This document shows, piece after piece, positions 32,371-40,548 of a stretch of 64,000 nt of DNA. Location of the stretch: assembly GCA_944382995.1 (NCBI GenBank), contig CALWOF010000001.1:57504-121503 (forward strand), read 5' to 3'. Source of the stretch: an uncultured Oscillospiraceae bacterium (GTDB taxonomy: Bacteria; Bacillota; Clostridia; Oscillospirales; Oscillospiraceae). The notes beneath the pieces are model-generated. The model saw only the letters and a list, made by a program, of their open reading frames with translations. It was not told where the DNA came from and did no database searches. Both the position numbers and the translations under genes were made by a program. The first letter of the stretch is position 1. Every line of letters begins with the position of its first letter.

Positions 32371-33540
32371 ATGACCTATCAGTTCGACACCATCGTGGAC
32401 CGCTCCAACAACCACTCCGCCAAATACGACGAGCGGAAGAAGAAGTTCGGCACCGACGACGTGATCCCTCTGTGGATCGCGGATATGGACTTCCGGACCG
32501 CCCAGCCCATCATCGACGCACTGAAGGCCCGGGCCGAGGAGGGCATCTGGGGCTATACCGCCCGGCCGGACAGCTACTTCGAGGCCATCCGCGGCTGGCA
32601 GAAGCGCCGCAACGGCTGGGACATCGATCCCTCCCTCATGAGCTTCAGCCTGGGCGTGGTGCAGACCATCTCCGCCTGCGTGAAGCTGTTCACCCCGGAG
32701 GGGGGCAGCGTCCTGATCCAGACGCCGGTGTACTCCGAGTTCTATGACATGACCGAGGCCTGGAACCGCAGGGTCCTGGAGAATCAGTTCGTGGAGAAGG
32801 GCGGCAAGTGGTCCGTGGACTGGGCCGATTTCGAGGAAAAGCTGAAGGAGGCGGACCTGTTCATCCTCTGCTCCCCCCACAATCCCCTGGGGATCGTGTG
32901 GACGGAGGAGGAGCTGCGCCGGATGATGGAGCTGTGCCTGCAGTACCATGTGCCGGTGGTCTCCGACGAGATCCACTCCGATCTGATCTTCCACGGCAGG
33001 AAGCACATCCCCACCGCCTCCCTGTCCCCGGAGATCGCCGCCAACGTCATCACCGGCATCTCCGGCACCAAGACCTTCAATCTGGCGGGCCTCCAGGCCA
33101 GCACCGTGGTGTTCCCCAACGCGCACAGGAAGCAGGTGTTCGACCACTACTGGCAGTGCATGGACATCCACCGGAACAACGCTTTCTCCCTCACTGCCAT
33201 GGAGGCGGCCTTCAACCACGGCGAGGAGTGGCTGGAGCAGCTGCTGCCCTATCTCTCCGACAACTTCGACTTTGTTGTGGACTACTGCGAAAAGCACATC
33301 CCGAAGATCAAGACCTACGCCCCGGACGCCACCTATCTCATGTGGCTGGACTGCCGGGAACTGGGGATGACCAACGAGGAGCTCCATGACTTCATGATCC
33401 AGAAGGCCAAGCTGGGCCTCAACGACGGCTGCTCCTTCGGCCGCAGCCTCACCGGCTATATGCGCCTGAACGCCGCCTGCCCCCGGGCCACCCTGGAAAA
33501 GGCCCTGCGGCAGCTGGAGGCCGCGGTCAACAGTCTGTGA
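32371..33540 (+). CDS. patB: PatB/MalY-type cystathionine beta-lyase (C-S lyase)
   Basis: PLP enzyme of the aminotransferase class I fold that cleaves cystathionine, cystine or cysteine to pyruvate, ammonia and a thiol or sulfide. 389 residues. Typical MalY/PatB start (FDTIVDRSNNHSAKYD), FWIADMDF-like motif PLWIADMDFRTA, LCSPHNPLGIVW, VSDEIHSDLIF (PLP-contacting Asp/Tyr region) and SGTKTFNLAGLQAS containing the PLP lysine. ATG 32371 is preferred to ATG 32365 because AAAGG at 32356-32360 is then 10 nt away. First gene of a sigma-54-driven operon with a symporter, RidA and a thioredoxin-fold miniprotein. Confidence 0.9.
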   Translation: MTYQFDTIVDRSNNHSAKYDERKKKFGTDDVIPLWIADMDFRTAQPIIDALKARAEEGIWGYTARPDSYFEAIRGWQKRRNGWDIDPSLMSFSLGVVQTISACVKLFTPEGGSVLIQTPVYSEFYDMTEAWNRRVLENQFVEKGGKWSVDWADFEEKLKEADLFILCSPHNPLGIVWTEEELRRMMELCLQYHVPVVSDEIHSDLIFHGRKHIPTASLSPEIAANVITGISGTKTFNLAGLQASTVVFPNAHRKQVFDHYWQCMDIHRNNAFSLTAMEAAFNHGEEWLEQLLPYLSDNFDFVVDYCEKHIPKIKTYAPDATYLMWLDCRELGMTNEELHDFMIQKAKLGLNDGCSFGRSLTGYMRLNAACPRATLEKALRQLEAAVNSL

Positions 33541-33609
33541 CAGGTTTTCCCCGCTGTCCCTTCACAACAGCCGACAACTGAAATGAGAGACGAGAAAAGG
33601 AGAAATGAA

Positions 33610-34872
33610 ATGGCTACACTGGAAAAGAAGAGCTTCTGGCAGCAGTACGGCAGTCTGATCCTGATCCTGGGCGGCATCATCATCGGCGCACTGATCGGCG
33701 CCTTCGCCCCCTCGGTGGGCACCACCATCAAGCCCATCGGCGACATCTTTTTGAACCTGCTGTTCACCATCGTGGTGCCCCTGGTGTTTGTGTCCATCGC
33801 CTCCGCCGTGGGCAGCATGGCCAACATGAAGCGCCTGGGCAAGATCCTGGGCTCCACCATCGGCACCTTCATCTTCACCGGCCTCATCGCCGCGGCCTGC
33901 GTGCTGATCTGGGTCAACCTGTTCAGCCCCTCCGCCGGCACCAACATCGACATGACCGTCACCGAGGCCGGCGAGGCAAAGACCGCCGCCGAGCTGCTGG
34001 TGAGCTCTCTGACGGTGTCTGACTTCTCCGACCTGTGGGACAAGTCCAACATGCTGCCCCTGATCATCTTCGCCATCATCTTCGGCTTCTGCGTGTCCGC
34101 CTGCGGCGGTGACGAGAGCCCCATGGGCAAGCTGCTGAACAACCTGAACGACATCATCATGAAGTTCGTAGGCGTCATCATGTTCGTCGCCCCCCTGGGC
34201 CTGGGCGCCTACTTCGCCAACCTGGTGGCCACCTACGGTCCCGAGATCGTGGGCGACTACGGCCGGTCCATGCTGGTGTACTACCCCCTGTGCGCGCTGT
34301 ACTTCATCATCTTCTTCCCCCTGTACGCCTTCCTGGCCGGCGGCAAGCAGGGCGTGAAGGTCATGTTCAAGCACATCTTCCGGCCCGCCATCACCGCCTT
34401 CGCCACCCAGTCCTCCGCCGCCACCATCCCGGTGAACAAGGAGTCCTGCGACTCCATCGGCGTGCCCGAGGACGTCAGCGACCTGGTGCTGCCCATGGGC
34501 TGCACCATGCACATGGATGGCTCCGTTCTCAGCTCCATCGTGAAGATCGCCTTCCTGTACGGCATCTTCGATATGCAGTTCACCGGTGTGGAGACCTATG
34601 CCATGGCCATCATCGTGGCGATCCTGTCCGCCTTCGTGCTGTCCGGCGCTCCCGGCGGCGGCCTGGTGGGCGAGATGCTGATCGTCTCCATGTTCAACTT
34701 CCCCGCCGAGGCCTTCCCCATCATCGCCACCCTGGGCTTCATCTTCGACCCCGCCGCCACCTGCCTGAACTCCTCCGGCGACACCATCGCCTCCATGATG
34801 GTCACCCGGATCGTGGAGGGCAAGGACTGGCTGGTGAAGGCCATGGCCGCCAAAAAGGCGGAGCAGGCCTGA
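33610..34872 (+). CDS. SDF-family sodium:amino-acid or dicarboxylate symporter
   Basis: A 420-residue secondary transporter of the DAACS/SDF fold. Landmarks are the serine-rich re-entrant loop TQSSAATIPVN, MGCTMHMDGS (TM7 sodium/substrate region, usual NMDG replaced by HMDG) and LSGAPGGG (second hairpin). About eight membrane helices. Members transport glutamate, aspartate, serine/threonine or cystine (TcyP). In this operon cystine, cysteine or a related amino acid is the most likely substrate, but the specificity is inference from context. AAAAGGAG is 7 nt before ATG 33610, ruling out the earlier ATG at 33583. 69 nt after the lyase gene. Confidence 0.9.
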   Translation: MATLEKKSFWQQYGSLILILGGIIIGALIGAFAPSVGTTIKPIGDIFLNLLFTIVVPLVFVSIASAVGSMANMKRLGKILGSTIGTFIFTGLIAAACVLIWVNLFSPSAGTNIDMTVTEAGEAKTAAELLVSSLTVSDFSDLWDKSNMLPLIIFAIIFGFCVSACGGDESPMGKLLNNLNDIIMKFVGVIMFVAPLGLGAYFANLVATYGPEIVGDYGRSMLVYYPLCALYFIIFFPLYAFLAGGKQGVKVMFKHIFRPAITAFATQSSAATIPVNKESCDSIGVPEDVSDLVLPMGCTMHMDGSVLSSIVKIAFLYGIFDMQFTGVETYAMAIIVAILSAFVLSGAPGGGLVGEMLIVSMFNFPAEAFPIIATLGFIFDPAATCLNSSGDTIASMMVTRIVEGKDWLVKAMAAKKAEQA

Positions 34873-34943
34873 TCCCCTCTTGCCATCCGACGCGTTTTGA
34901 TTTAGAATAGGAAATAGAAAATTACTGAAAAGGAGTGTTTCCC

Positions 34944-35312
34944 ATGAATGTCATCGAGACCAAGAACGCCCCCGGTGCCATCGGTCCCTACTCCCAGGGC
35001 TACGCCTTCGGCGACCTGGTGATCACCTCCGGCCAGATCCCCGTGGACCCCGCCACCGGTGAGATCCCCGAGGGCATCTCCGCTCAGGCGGAGCAGAGCT
35101 GCAAGAACGTGGGCGCCATCCTGGAGGCCGCCGGCACCGGCTTTGACAAGGTCGTCAAGACCACCTGCTTCCTGGCGGACATGGGCGACTTTGCCGCCTT
35201 CAACGAGGTGTACGCCAAATTCTTCACCTCCAAGCCCGCCCGGTCCTGCGTGGCCGTGAAGGCACTGCCCAAGGGCGTGCTCTGCGAGATCGAGGCCATC
35301 GCGCTGAAATAA
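34944..35312 (+). CDS. ridA: RidA enamine/imine deaminase
   Basis: Hydrolyses reactive enamines such as 2-aminoacrylate that PLP lyases and serine/cysteine dehydratases release. 122 residues, the typical single-domain YjgF fold: NAPGAIGPYSQGYAFGDLV at the N-terminus, TSGQIPVDPATGEIP, and the catalytic arginine in PARSCVAVKALPKGV (RxxxxV pattern). AAAGGAGTGTTTCCC precedes ATG 34944. Its place directly behind a C-S lyase gene is functionally coherent: it would remove the 2-aminoacrylate that lyase and desulfidase generate. Confidence 0.95.
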   Translation: MNVIETKNAPGAIGPYSQGYAFGDLVITSGQIPVDPATGEIPEGISAQAEQSCKNVGAILEAAGTGFDKVVKTTCFLADMGDFAAFNEVYAKFFTSKPARSCVAVKALPKGVLCEIEAIALK

Positions 35313-35324
35313 GGGAGGCACCGG

Positions 35325-35576
35325 ATGAAGGTCACCGTCATCGGCAGCCACCTGTGCCCCGACACCCTGTATGCCCTCAACAGGCTCAGCGAGGCTCATG
35401 CGGAGATCGAATTCAAAAATCTCTCCGCCAGCCTGCCGGACCTGAAGGCGTATCTGGCCCTGCGGGACAGCGACCCCCACTACGAGGCCGTGAAGAAGAA
35501 CGGCGGCATCGGCATCCCCGCCTTCGTCCTGGAGGACGGCACCGTCACCCTGGACCTGGCGGACGTGCTGAAATAA
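35325..35576 (+). CDS. Glutaredoxin-like thioredoxin-fold miniprotein (CPDT)
   Basis: The 83-residue protein begins MKVTVIGSHLCPDT, i.e. a beta-strand followed by a CPxT active-site turn (C11) in which the second cysteine of CPYC is replaced by Thr, then a helix; the cis-proline region IGIPAFVLEDG matches the glutaredoxin/NrdH glutathione-site pattern. It is therefore a monothiol glutaredoxin-like protein. It ends the operon, 12 nt after ridA, preceded by AAGGGAGGCACCGG. In a sulfur-amino-acid operon it might reduce cystine, carry persulfide, or recycle a thiol; none is demonstrated. Confidence 0.82.
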   Translation: MKVTVIGSHLCPDTLYALNRLSEAHAEIEFKNLSASLPDLKAYLALRDSDPHYEAVKKNGGIGIPAFVLEDGTVTLDLADVLK

Positions 35577-35587
35577 GCAAACGCAGA

Positions 35588-35625
35588 AACACCCCGGCGG
35601 ACCGCGGTCCGCCGGGGTGTTTTGT
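35588..35625 (+). terminator. Terminator of the sulfur-amino-acid operon
   Basis: AACACCCCGGCGGACC-gc-GGTCCGCCGGGGTGTT then TTGTTC; a stem of about 16 bp that also faces the convergent DUF2812 operon. Confidence 0.92.
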
Positions 35626-35629
35626 TCAT

Positions 35630-36865
35630 TCAGCCGGAGAGCAGGGCGGCGAAATAGCCGGTCCGCGTCCGCAGGTCCGCGGAGCCGGTGTACCAAATGG
35701 ACAGGACCCGGTTTCCCTGCCGAAGCACGGCAAACTGTTCGGGTGCGCCTGTTCCATCGGTCTCCTCCGCCCACCAGAAGCCGTCCAGGCCCTGGGCCTC
35801 TATGGGCTCCAGCGGCAGCTCCGGCCGGCTGTCCAGAAAGCCGGCCCGGTTCTCTGTCAGCTCTGCGGTCAAGGTCCGGGCCAATCCGTCTGTCAGCATA
35901 CGGTAATATGCGGTCTGGAGAAAAACCTGCTCCCCGCCGGACAGCTCCGCAAACTGGCGGGCGGCGTACATCCGGGGGCACAGCTCCATGAACTTGGTGC
36001 GGCAGCTCCAGAACTCCGTGTGCTCCGCCCCCTCCAGCTGAGCCAGATCCACGTACACCACGCCGCTGTCCGGATCGTAGTAGCTGTCCCCCGCGTCCCA
36101 GCCGCCGGAGAGACTGCTGCCGTGCATGTTCCGGAATCCTCCCACCAGACGGGCCGATATAACGAATATAACGCAGGCCAGCAGGATCCGGGCCAACCAC
36201 AGCTGGCGGCGGTAGGGCCTGGGCCGCTCCTGAGGGATCCCCGCCCGCAGCCGCCTCAGCAGGCAGACCATGCTGCGGATCTGGCAGGCTATCTGCACTA
36301 GCCCAAGGACACACAGCCCGGCGACCGCCAGGATCTGTCCCGGCACACACTCCCGCACTGTGTCCAGCAACGGCGTGTCAGTCATCCCGGGCAGCCATGC
36401 CCACAGGGCCAGAAAGGCCGCCAGCAGCAGGACGGTGAGCACACAATCCCACGCCATGCGCCGCTTCAGATAGCCGTAGCCCAGCTCCTGGACCACTGGG
36501 TCTGTGTCCAGCTCCGGGGCGGACGGGTCGTCGCACCGCCAGATGTGGAAGAGATTCTCCAGGGTGCACACATACTCCCAGCCCAGGGCGCCGTACAAGT
36601 CCCGCACCTCCTCCGCGGGCCGCTCCTTCTTCTTTCCCACCGGCTGCATCCGGTAGCGGACCTGTGCGGGTTCTCCCCGCTGAAAGATCCCTCTCCAGCC
36701 GGCCATGCCGGTGAGATGCCACCCCTGAGCCGCCTGATCCTCCAGCCACGACTCATTGGCCGCCGTGTCGTAGATATTGGCCGGCCGGATCTCCCGGCAG
36801 GTATCCTCGCCGCTGCCGCCGGGCGGTGCCGGCGACGCAGAATTTCGGGACGTTTCCTTTTCCAT
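35630..36865 (-). CDS. DUF2812-type membrane protein, paralog 3
   Basis: A 411-residue protein, last of three tandem paralogs. The N-terminal soluble part has the shared core ANESWLEDQAAQGWHLTGMAG, RYRMQPVGKKKERPAEEVRDLYGALGWEYVCTLENLFHIWR (quoted in parts below 20: LGWEYVCTLENLFHIWR) and DTDPVVQELGYGYLKRR; then two hydrophobic pairs (about 140-200) and a large C-terminal exposed domain (about 245-411) found in all three copies. It has a longer N-terminal extension than the other two. Family function is unknown; these proteins commonly follow PadR regulators in Firmicutes. AGGAGGGTGCGCC precedes the ATG; 15 nt after paralog 2. Confidence 0.8.
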   Translation of the reverse strand: MEKETSRNSASPAPPGGSGEDTCREIRPANIYDTAANESWLEDQAAQGWHLTGMAGWRGIFQRGEPAQVRYRMQPVGKKKERPAEEVRDLYGALGWEYVCTLENLFHIWRCDDPSAPELDTDPVVQELGYGYLKRRMAWDCVLTVLLLAAFLALWAWLPGMTDTPLLDTVRECVPGQILAVAGLCVLGLVQIACQIRSMVCLLRRLRAGIPQERPRPYRRQLWLARILLACVIFVISARLVGGFRNMHGSSLSGGWDAGDSYYDPDSGVVYVDLAQLEGAEHTEFWSCRTKFMELCPRMYAARQFAELSGGEQVFLQTAYYRMLTDGLARTLTAELTENRAGFLDSRPELPLEPIEAQGLDGFWWAEETDGTGAPEQFAVLRQGNRVLSIWYTGSADLRTRTGYFAALLSG

Positions 36866-36880
36866 GGCGCACCCTCCTCT

Positions 36881-37996
36881 CTACTGGAACTCCGCCAGGA
36901 CGGCGGCGTATTGGGGCAGCAGGTCCGTCAGCGGCGCATCCGTCTCCGCCTCCACGCTCCACACCTGGTCCCCCAGCCGGAGCAGAAGATACTGATTGCC
37001 GTTCACCGTCGTCCCGGTCCAGACCTCGTCCAGGCCGGGATATTCCGTTTCCGTGGGGGCGTATTCGTCCCCGTACTCCGCCAGGATGCTTTCCACCAGG
37101 TTGTCCGCCAGCCATGGGAAGCGGAGACGGTAATACCGGGCCTCGCTGTACCGGTAGTACCGCCGCCCCTCCGTATGGTCCTCTATGGTCCACCACTGTT
37201 CGCTGGTGAGCCAGTTCTCCTGGGGGCTGGCCCAGGCTTCCCCGTTTTGGGACACCGCCACATAGGGCACCGGTTCGAAAACGTCCTCCATCTGCTGAAA
37301 TGTCCGGCGGCCGGTGTGGGCCCCGTGGCACCATGCGGCGATGATGTAGAGCACCCACAGCAGGTCGATCACCAGGGCCAAGAAGCATGCTAGCCTGTAG
37401 GGCCGCCGGCGGGGGGCCTCCACGCCGGCCCGCATGGTCCGTAAGGCCTGCCGCAGGACGCAGGTCTGCCATCGGGCCATCTTGCCAACTGCCCAAAAAA
37501 AGCCCACACTCGCCGCCAGATACCACAGGGGCAGCCAGCTCCCCACCAGATGTGCCAGGTACGTCTCCCCAGAAAAGTATAGGGTAAAGGCGATGAGCCC
37601 CACGAAGACTGCCAAGATCCCCCAACCGAGATACCTGCTGATCTTCTCCTGCCGGGAGAGCTGGTCGTAGGCTCTTGCCTCCGTCTCCGGGTCTGTGTGG
37701 AGCTCCGGAGCCTCCGGGTCGTCGCACCGCCACAGGTGCATGGTCTTTCCGATGGTGTCCACGTACTCCCAGCCCAGAGAACGGTAGGTTTCCCGGCGTT
37801 CCTGGTCCGGGACCTCCCCCTTTTTGCCGGCGGGCTCCAGCCGGTAGCGGACGGTCTTTGGCAATCTCCATTCAAAGGACGCCAGAAAGAAAAACCGCCA
37901 GCTGGGGACGTAAAACCAGCCCTTGGCCGCCAGGTCCTCCAGCCGGGCCTGCCAGGCGGCCACGTCCTCCACATACCCCGGCATCAGCTTGACCAT
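36881..37996 (-). CDS. DUF2812-type membrane protein, paralog 2
   Basis: A 371-residue paralog. It shares with its neighbours the N-terminal block LEDLAAKGWFYVPSWRFFF, SLGWEYVDTIGKTMHLWRCD and ELHTDPETEARAYDQL, the basic linker VLRQALRTMRAGVEAPRRRPYR between two membrane regions, and the extracytoplasmic C-terminal domain ending in LLPQYAAVLAEFQ, a tail also found at the end of paralog 1 (FAAVLAEFQ). About four membrane segments. Function unknown. The start ATG 37996 has GAGAGGGGGAAGCACC upstream. 21 nt after paralog 1; one operon with padR. Confidence 0.8.
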   Translation of the reverse strand: MVKLMPGYVEDVAAWQARLEDLAAKGWFYVPSWRFFFLASFEWRLPKTVRYRLEPAGKKGEVPDQERRETYRSLGWEYVDTIGKTMHLWRCDDPEAPELHTDPETEARAYDQLSRQEKISRYLGWGILAVFVGLIAFTLYFSGETYLAHLVGSWLPLWYLAASVGFFWAVGKMARWQTCVLRQALRTMRAGVEAPRRRPYRLACFLALVIDLLWVLYIIAAWCHGAHTGRRTFQQMEDVFEPVPYVAVSQNGEAWASPQENWLTSEQWWTIEDHTEGRRYYRYSEARYYRLRFPWLADNLVESILAEYGDEYAPTETEYPGLDEVWTGTTVNGNQYLLLRLGDQVWSVEAETDAPLTDLLPQYAAVLAEFQ

Positions 37997-38017
37997 GGTG
38001 CTTCCCCCTCTCTCTTT

Positions 38018-39148
38018 CTATTGAAACTCCGCCAGGACGGCGGCGAAGCCGTCCAGGTGATCCGTCAGGTCCCGGTCTGTCCGCACCCGCTCCGCCAGCA
38101 CCGTCCGGCCCAGCCGGCCGGCGAAACACTGGTTCTCTCCCGCACCGATGACCACCGCCTCGTCAAAGCGGCTGTCCGCCACCTGCCGGACCTCCGCGTC
38201 GGGCCAGCTGTCCAGAAAGGTGTCCACCCGCTCCTGATACAGGATCTCCGCCAGCGGCTCCAGCGCCACCCGGTCCAGCCCGGCCCACAGGGACGCCTGA
38301 CCGTCCCAGCGGAACTGATCGATCTCCCTGTGGTCCGTCAGCAGGCTGTTGACGCTCTCACAGCGATGGATGTCCATGTCCAGCGTTGCAGTCTCCGGGG
38401 CCAGCACCTCCAGGGCCACATAGGGCAGGGGCTCCGGCGCGTCGGCGAGATCCATCTCCTGCCGGCCCACGACGACAAATGCCAGGAATGCCGCCAGCAA
38501 CACGATCATGCCCCAGGTGACGATCTCGTGGCGCAGGGTCCGCCGGACGGCCTTCCCCGTGTCGCCCCGCGCCGGGGGCACCCCCGCCGCCAGACGGCGC
38601 TTCAGCCGCGTCACGCCCCGCACATGGCGGACGATATCCCAGAGGGCCTGCCCGACCCACCAGAGGGCGAACAGCCACACCGCCCACATGCCCATCAGGA
38701 ACCGCTCCACCGGCCGGCCGCCTCCGCTCCACAGGTCATCGAACTGGAGAAACAGCCACAGGGCCAGCAGGGGGAGGCACAGCAGCGTCCGCCGGATCGT
38801 CCGCCGCAGCAGCTTCTCCCAGGCCCAGGCCTGGGTGGCGGGATCCGTGTACAGGTCCGGGGCCGTGGGGTCGAAGCAGTAGTAGACCAGATAGTCCCCC
38901 AGGGGACAGGCCCGGCGCCAGCCCATGCCGGCATACAGCTCGTCCGCCTCCTCCTGCTCTGTCTGGGTCCGCTGGCCCTGGGGGTCCAGCCGCACCCGGC
39001 AGGCACAGGGCTTCATCCGCTCAAACAGCGGGAAGGTGCCCCACTTCATCAGGATCCAGCCCCGGACTGCCCGTTCCTCCAGCCAAGCCTCGACGGTGCC
39101 CACGTCCCACAAGTCCATGGGTGCCAGAAAGCGCCTGTGGTCTTTCAC
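38018..39148 (-). CDS. DUF2812-type membrane protein, paralog 1
   Basis: A 376-residue paralog, directly after padR. It starts with GTG at 39148, overlapping the padR stop (GTGA), with GGAGGGAGCTGCC upstream; the much longer open frame on this strand is spurious. Core: VEAWLEERAVRGWILMKWG, AGMGWRRACPLGDYLVYY and DLYTDPATQAWAWEKLLRR, membrane segments near 150-200 and 245-265, then the exposed C-terminal domain ending in HLDGFAAVLAEFQ. Translational coupling to the regulator suggests the proteins are the regulated product, perhaps a sensor or stress module of the envelope; no activity is known. Confidence 0.8.
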   Translation of the reverse strand: MKDHRRFLAPMDLWDVGTVEAWLEERAVRGWILMKWGTFPLFERMKPCACRVRLDPQGQRTQTEQEEADELYAGMGWRRACPLGDYLVYYCFDPTAPDLYTDPATQAWAWEKLLRRTIRRTLLCLPLLALWLFLQFDDLWSGGGRPVERFLMGMWAVWLFALWWVGQALWDIVRHVRGVTRLKRRLAAGVPPARGDTGKAVRRTLRHEIVTWGMIVLLAAFLAFVVVGRQEMDLADAPEPLPYVALEVLAPETATLDMDIHRCESVNSLLTDHREIDQFRWDGQASLWAGLDRVALEPLAEILYQERVDTFLDSWPDAEVRQVADSRFDEAVVIGAGENQCFAGRLGRTVLAERVRTDRDLTDHLDGFAAVLAEFQ

Positions 39149-39501
39149 GGCAGCTCCCTCCTCTCTGTGCCAGGCAGCGCCCGCTCCGCCGCCCGCTCCT
39201 CCCGCTCGCCGTCTCCCACGCACAATCGCAAGCGGGAGAGCTCCTGCCGGAACAGGGCCCGGCCCCGGTCCGTGATGGCGTAGGTCCGCTTCCGGCCCTC
39301 CACCGCCGTCTCCCGGATCAGCCCCTCCTCCTGGAATTTGGCCAGGATGGTATACAGGGTCCCCGGCCCCAGGGGGACCCGGCCGGCGGTGGCATCGTCC
39401 ACGTACTCCACGATCTCCGTGCCGCACCGCTCCTGCCGCAGCAGGCTCAGCAGGACGTAGAACATGCTCTCCGTCAGCACCTTCAGCGGCTCCTTCGCCA
39501 C
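39145..39501 (-). CDS. PadR-family transcriptional repressor
   Basis: The 118-residue regulator has an N-terminal PadR winged helix: MFYVLLSLLRQERCGTEIVE, then PLGPGTLYTILAKFQEEGLI and the wing EGRKRTYAITDRGRALF, followed by a short C-terminal helix for dimerisation (PadR-s2 type). It heads the operon with three DUF2812 proteins. Two identical-arm inverted repeats, ATATCG-N5-CGATAT, lie in its promoter (39526-39542 and 39560-39576), one exactly filling the -35/-10 spacer, so autorepression is very likely. The inducing ligand is unknown. Confidence 0.93.
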   Translation of the reverse strand: MAKEPLKVLTESMFYVLLSLLRQERCGTEIVEYVDDATAGRVPLGPGTLYTILAKFQEEGLIRETAVEGRKRTYAITDRGRALFRQELSRLRLCVGDGEREERAAERALPGTERRELP

Positions 39502-39525
39502 GGTCTCCCCTCCTCTCTCCGCTCA

Positions 39526-39542
39526 ATATCGTTACACGATAT
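39526..39542. promoter_or_regulatory. PadR operator, downstream copy
   Basis: ATATCGTTACACGATAT: 6-bp arms identical to the promoter copy, lying just downstream of the -10 box, covering the transcription start. Confidence 0.7.
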
Positions 39543-39553
39543 CCTCTGATCCC

Positions 39554-39582
39554 ACTATAATATCGTCTTTCGATATTGTCAA
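39554..39582 (-). promoter_or_regulatory. PadR operon promoter with an operator filling the spacer
   Basis: Minus strand TTGACA (39582-39577), TATAGT (39559-39554). The 17-nt spacer (39560-39576) is itself the palindrome ATATCG-AAAGA-CGATAT. Confidence 0.88.
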
Positions 39583-39691
39583 GGGGATGTCTGCTTTTCC
39601 CTGAAATGACAGGATTTGAGGGTTGCGGAGGGACGGCGGACTCCTGTATGCTGTTGTGTGTCAATACACACCCAGAAAGGACATCAAAACC

Positions 39692-40489
39692 ATGAAACGA
39701 AAACTTTTCTGCGGCCTGCTGGCCGCGCTGGTGCTCTCCGCCGGGACGGTCCGGGCGGCACCCTCCGGCCGGGTGGTGGCCGTCCAGGTGGACGGCACCA
39801 TGCTCCGGACCGGCGTCAGCTATCTGGACAAGGGCGTTACATACGTGCCCCTGCGGGGCCTGCTGGACGCCTTCGGCGGCTGGTCTGTCTGGTGGGACAG
39901 CGGGGAGAGGACGGCGGAGGCCGCCTCCGATTCCCACCGCGTCTCCGCCGACCCGGCGGCGGACACCGTGACCGTCAACGGCCGGACCTACAGCGGCAAG
40001 GTGTTCGTGGAGCGGGGCCGCACCTACGTGCCCCTGCGCACCACCGTCACCGCCCTGGGGGGCGGCATCGCCTGGGACCCCTATCTGGGGGGCGCGGCGG
40101 TGACCTCCCCCGGGGCGGAGCACGACGCGGCGGACCTCTACTGGCTCAGCCGCATCATCAGCGCCGAGAGCCGGGGCGAGACCATGGAGGGTCAGATCGC
40201 CGTGGGCAATGTGGTGCTCAACCGGGTGGCGGCAGAGGAGTTCCCTGACACCATCCCCGATGTGATCTTTGACCGCAAGCACGACGTGCAGTTCACCCCG
40301 GTCTCCAACGGCACGGTGTATCTGCGCCCCGCGGCAGCGTCCGTGGAGGCGGCGAAGCGGGCCCTGGATGGGGAGAATGTGGTGGGCGAAGCCAAATACT
40401 TCTACGCCCCCGCCCTGTCCCAGGGGGTGTGGATCAACGCCAATCGGACGTATCACATGACCATCGGCTGCCACCGTTTCTACCTGTAA
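39692..40489 (+). CDS. SleB-like cell-wall hydrolase with copper-amine-oxidase-N repeats
   Basis: Secreted 265-residue protein. Signal peptide (residues 1-22, LFCGLLAALVLSAGTVRA), two stalk-type repeats of the copper-amine-oxidase N-terminal (wall-binding) kind (GVTYVPLRGLLDAFGG and GRTYVPLRTTVTALGG), then a Hydrolase_2/SleB catalytic domain: IISAESRGETMEGQIAVGNV with the predicted catalytic glutamate, NRVAAEEFPDTIPDVIF, and the C-terminal GCHRFYL. SleB enzymes are lytic transglycosylases of spore cortex. A promoter-like TTGCGG-18-TATGCT lies at 39623-39652. AGAAAGGACATC is upstream of the ATG. Divergent from the PadR operon. Confidence 0.9.
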   Translation: MKRKLFCGLLAALVLSAGTVRAAPSGRVVAVQVDGTMLRTGVSYLDKGVTYVPLRGLLDAFGGWSVWWDSGERTAEAASDSHRVSADPAADTVTVNGRTYSGKVFVERGRTYVPLRTTVTALGGGIAWDPYLGGAAVTSPGAEHDAADLYWLSRIISAESRGETMEGQIAVGNVVLNRVAAEEFPDTIPDVIFDRKHDVQFTPVSNGTVYLRPAAASVEAAKRALDGENVVGEAKYFYAPALSQGVWINANRTYHMTIGCHRFYL

Positions 40490-40518
40490 TTGACTTTTTC
40501 CCGCCGGGGGGCTAAAAT
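40490..40518 (+). promoter_or_regulatory. Promoter of the TIGR04255-like gene
   Basis: TTGACT (40490-40495, overlapping the previous stop codon), 17-nt spacer, TAAAAT (40513-40518). Confidence 0.75.
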
Positions 40519-40548
40519 AGGGTCATCATGTGACAAAGGAGCATGTAT

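Noticed and set aside
39149-40474. Upstream extension of the first DUF2812 frame to an 818-codon ORF
   Set aside because: It runs antisense through the SleB-like gene and over padR in another frame; the GTG at 39148 with a Shine-Dalgarno and stop overlap is the real start.
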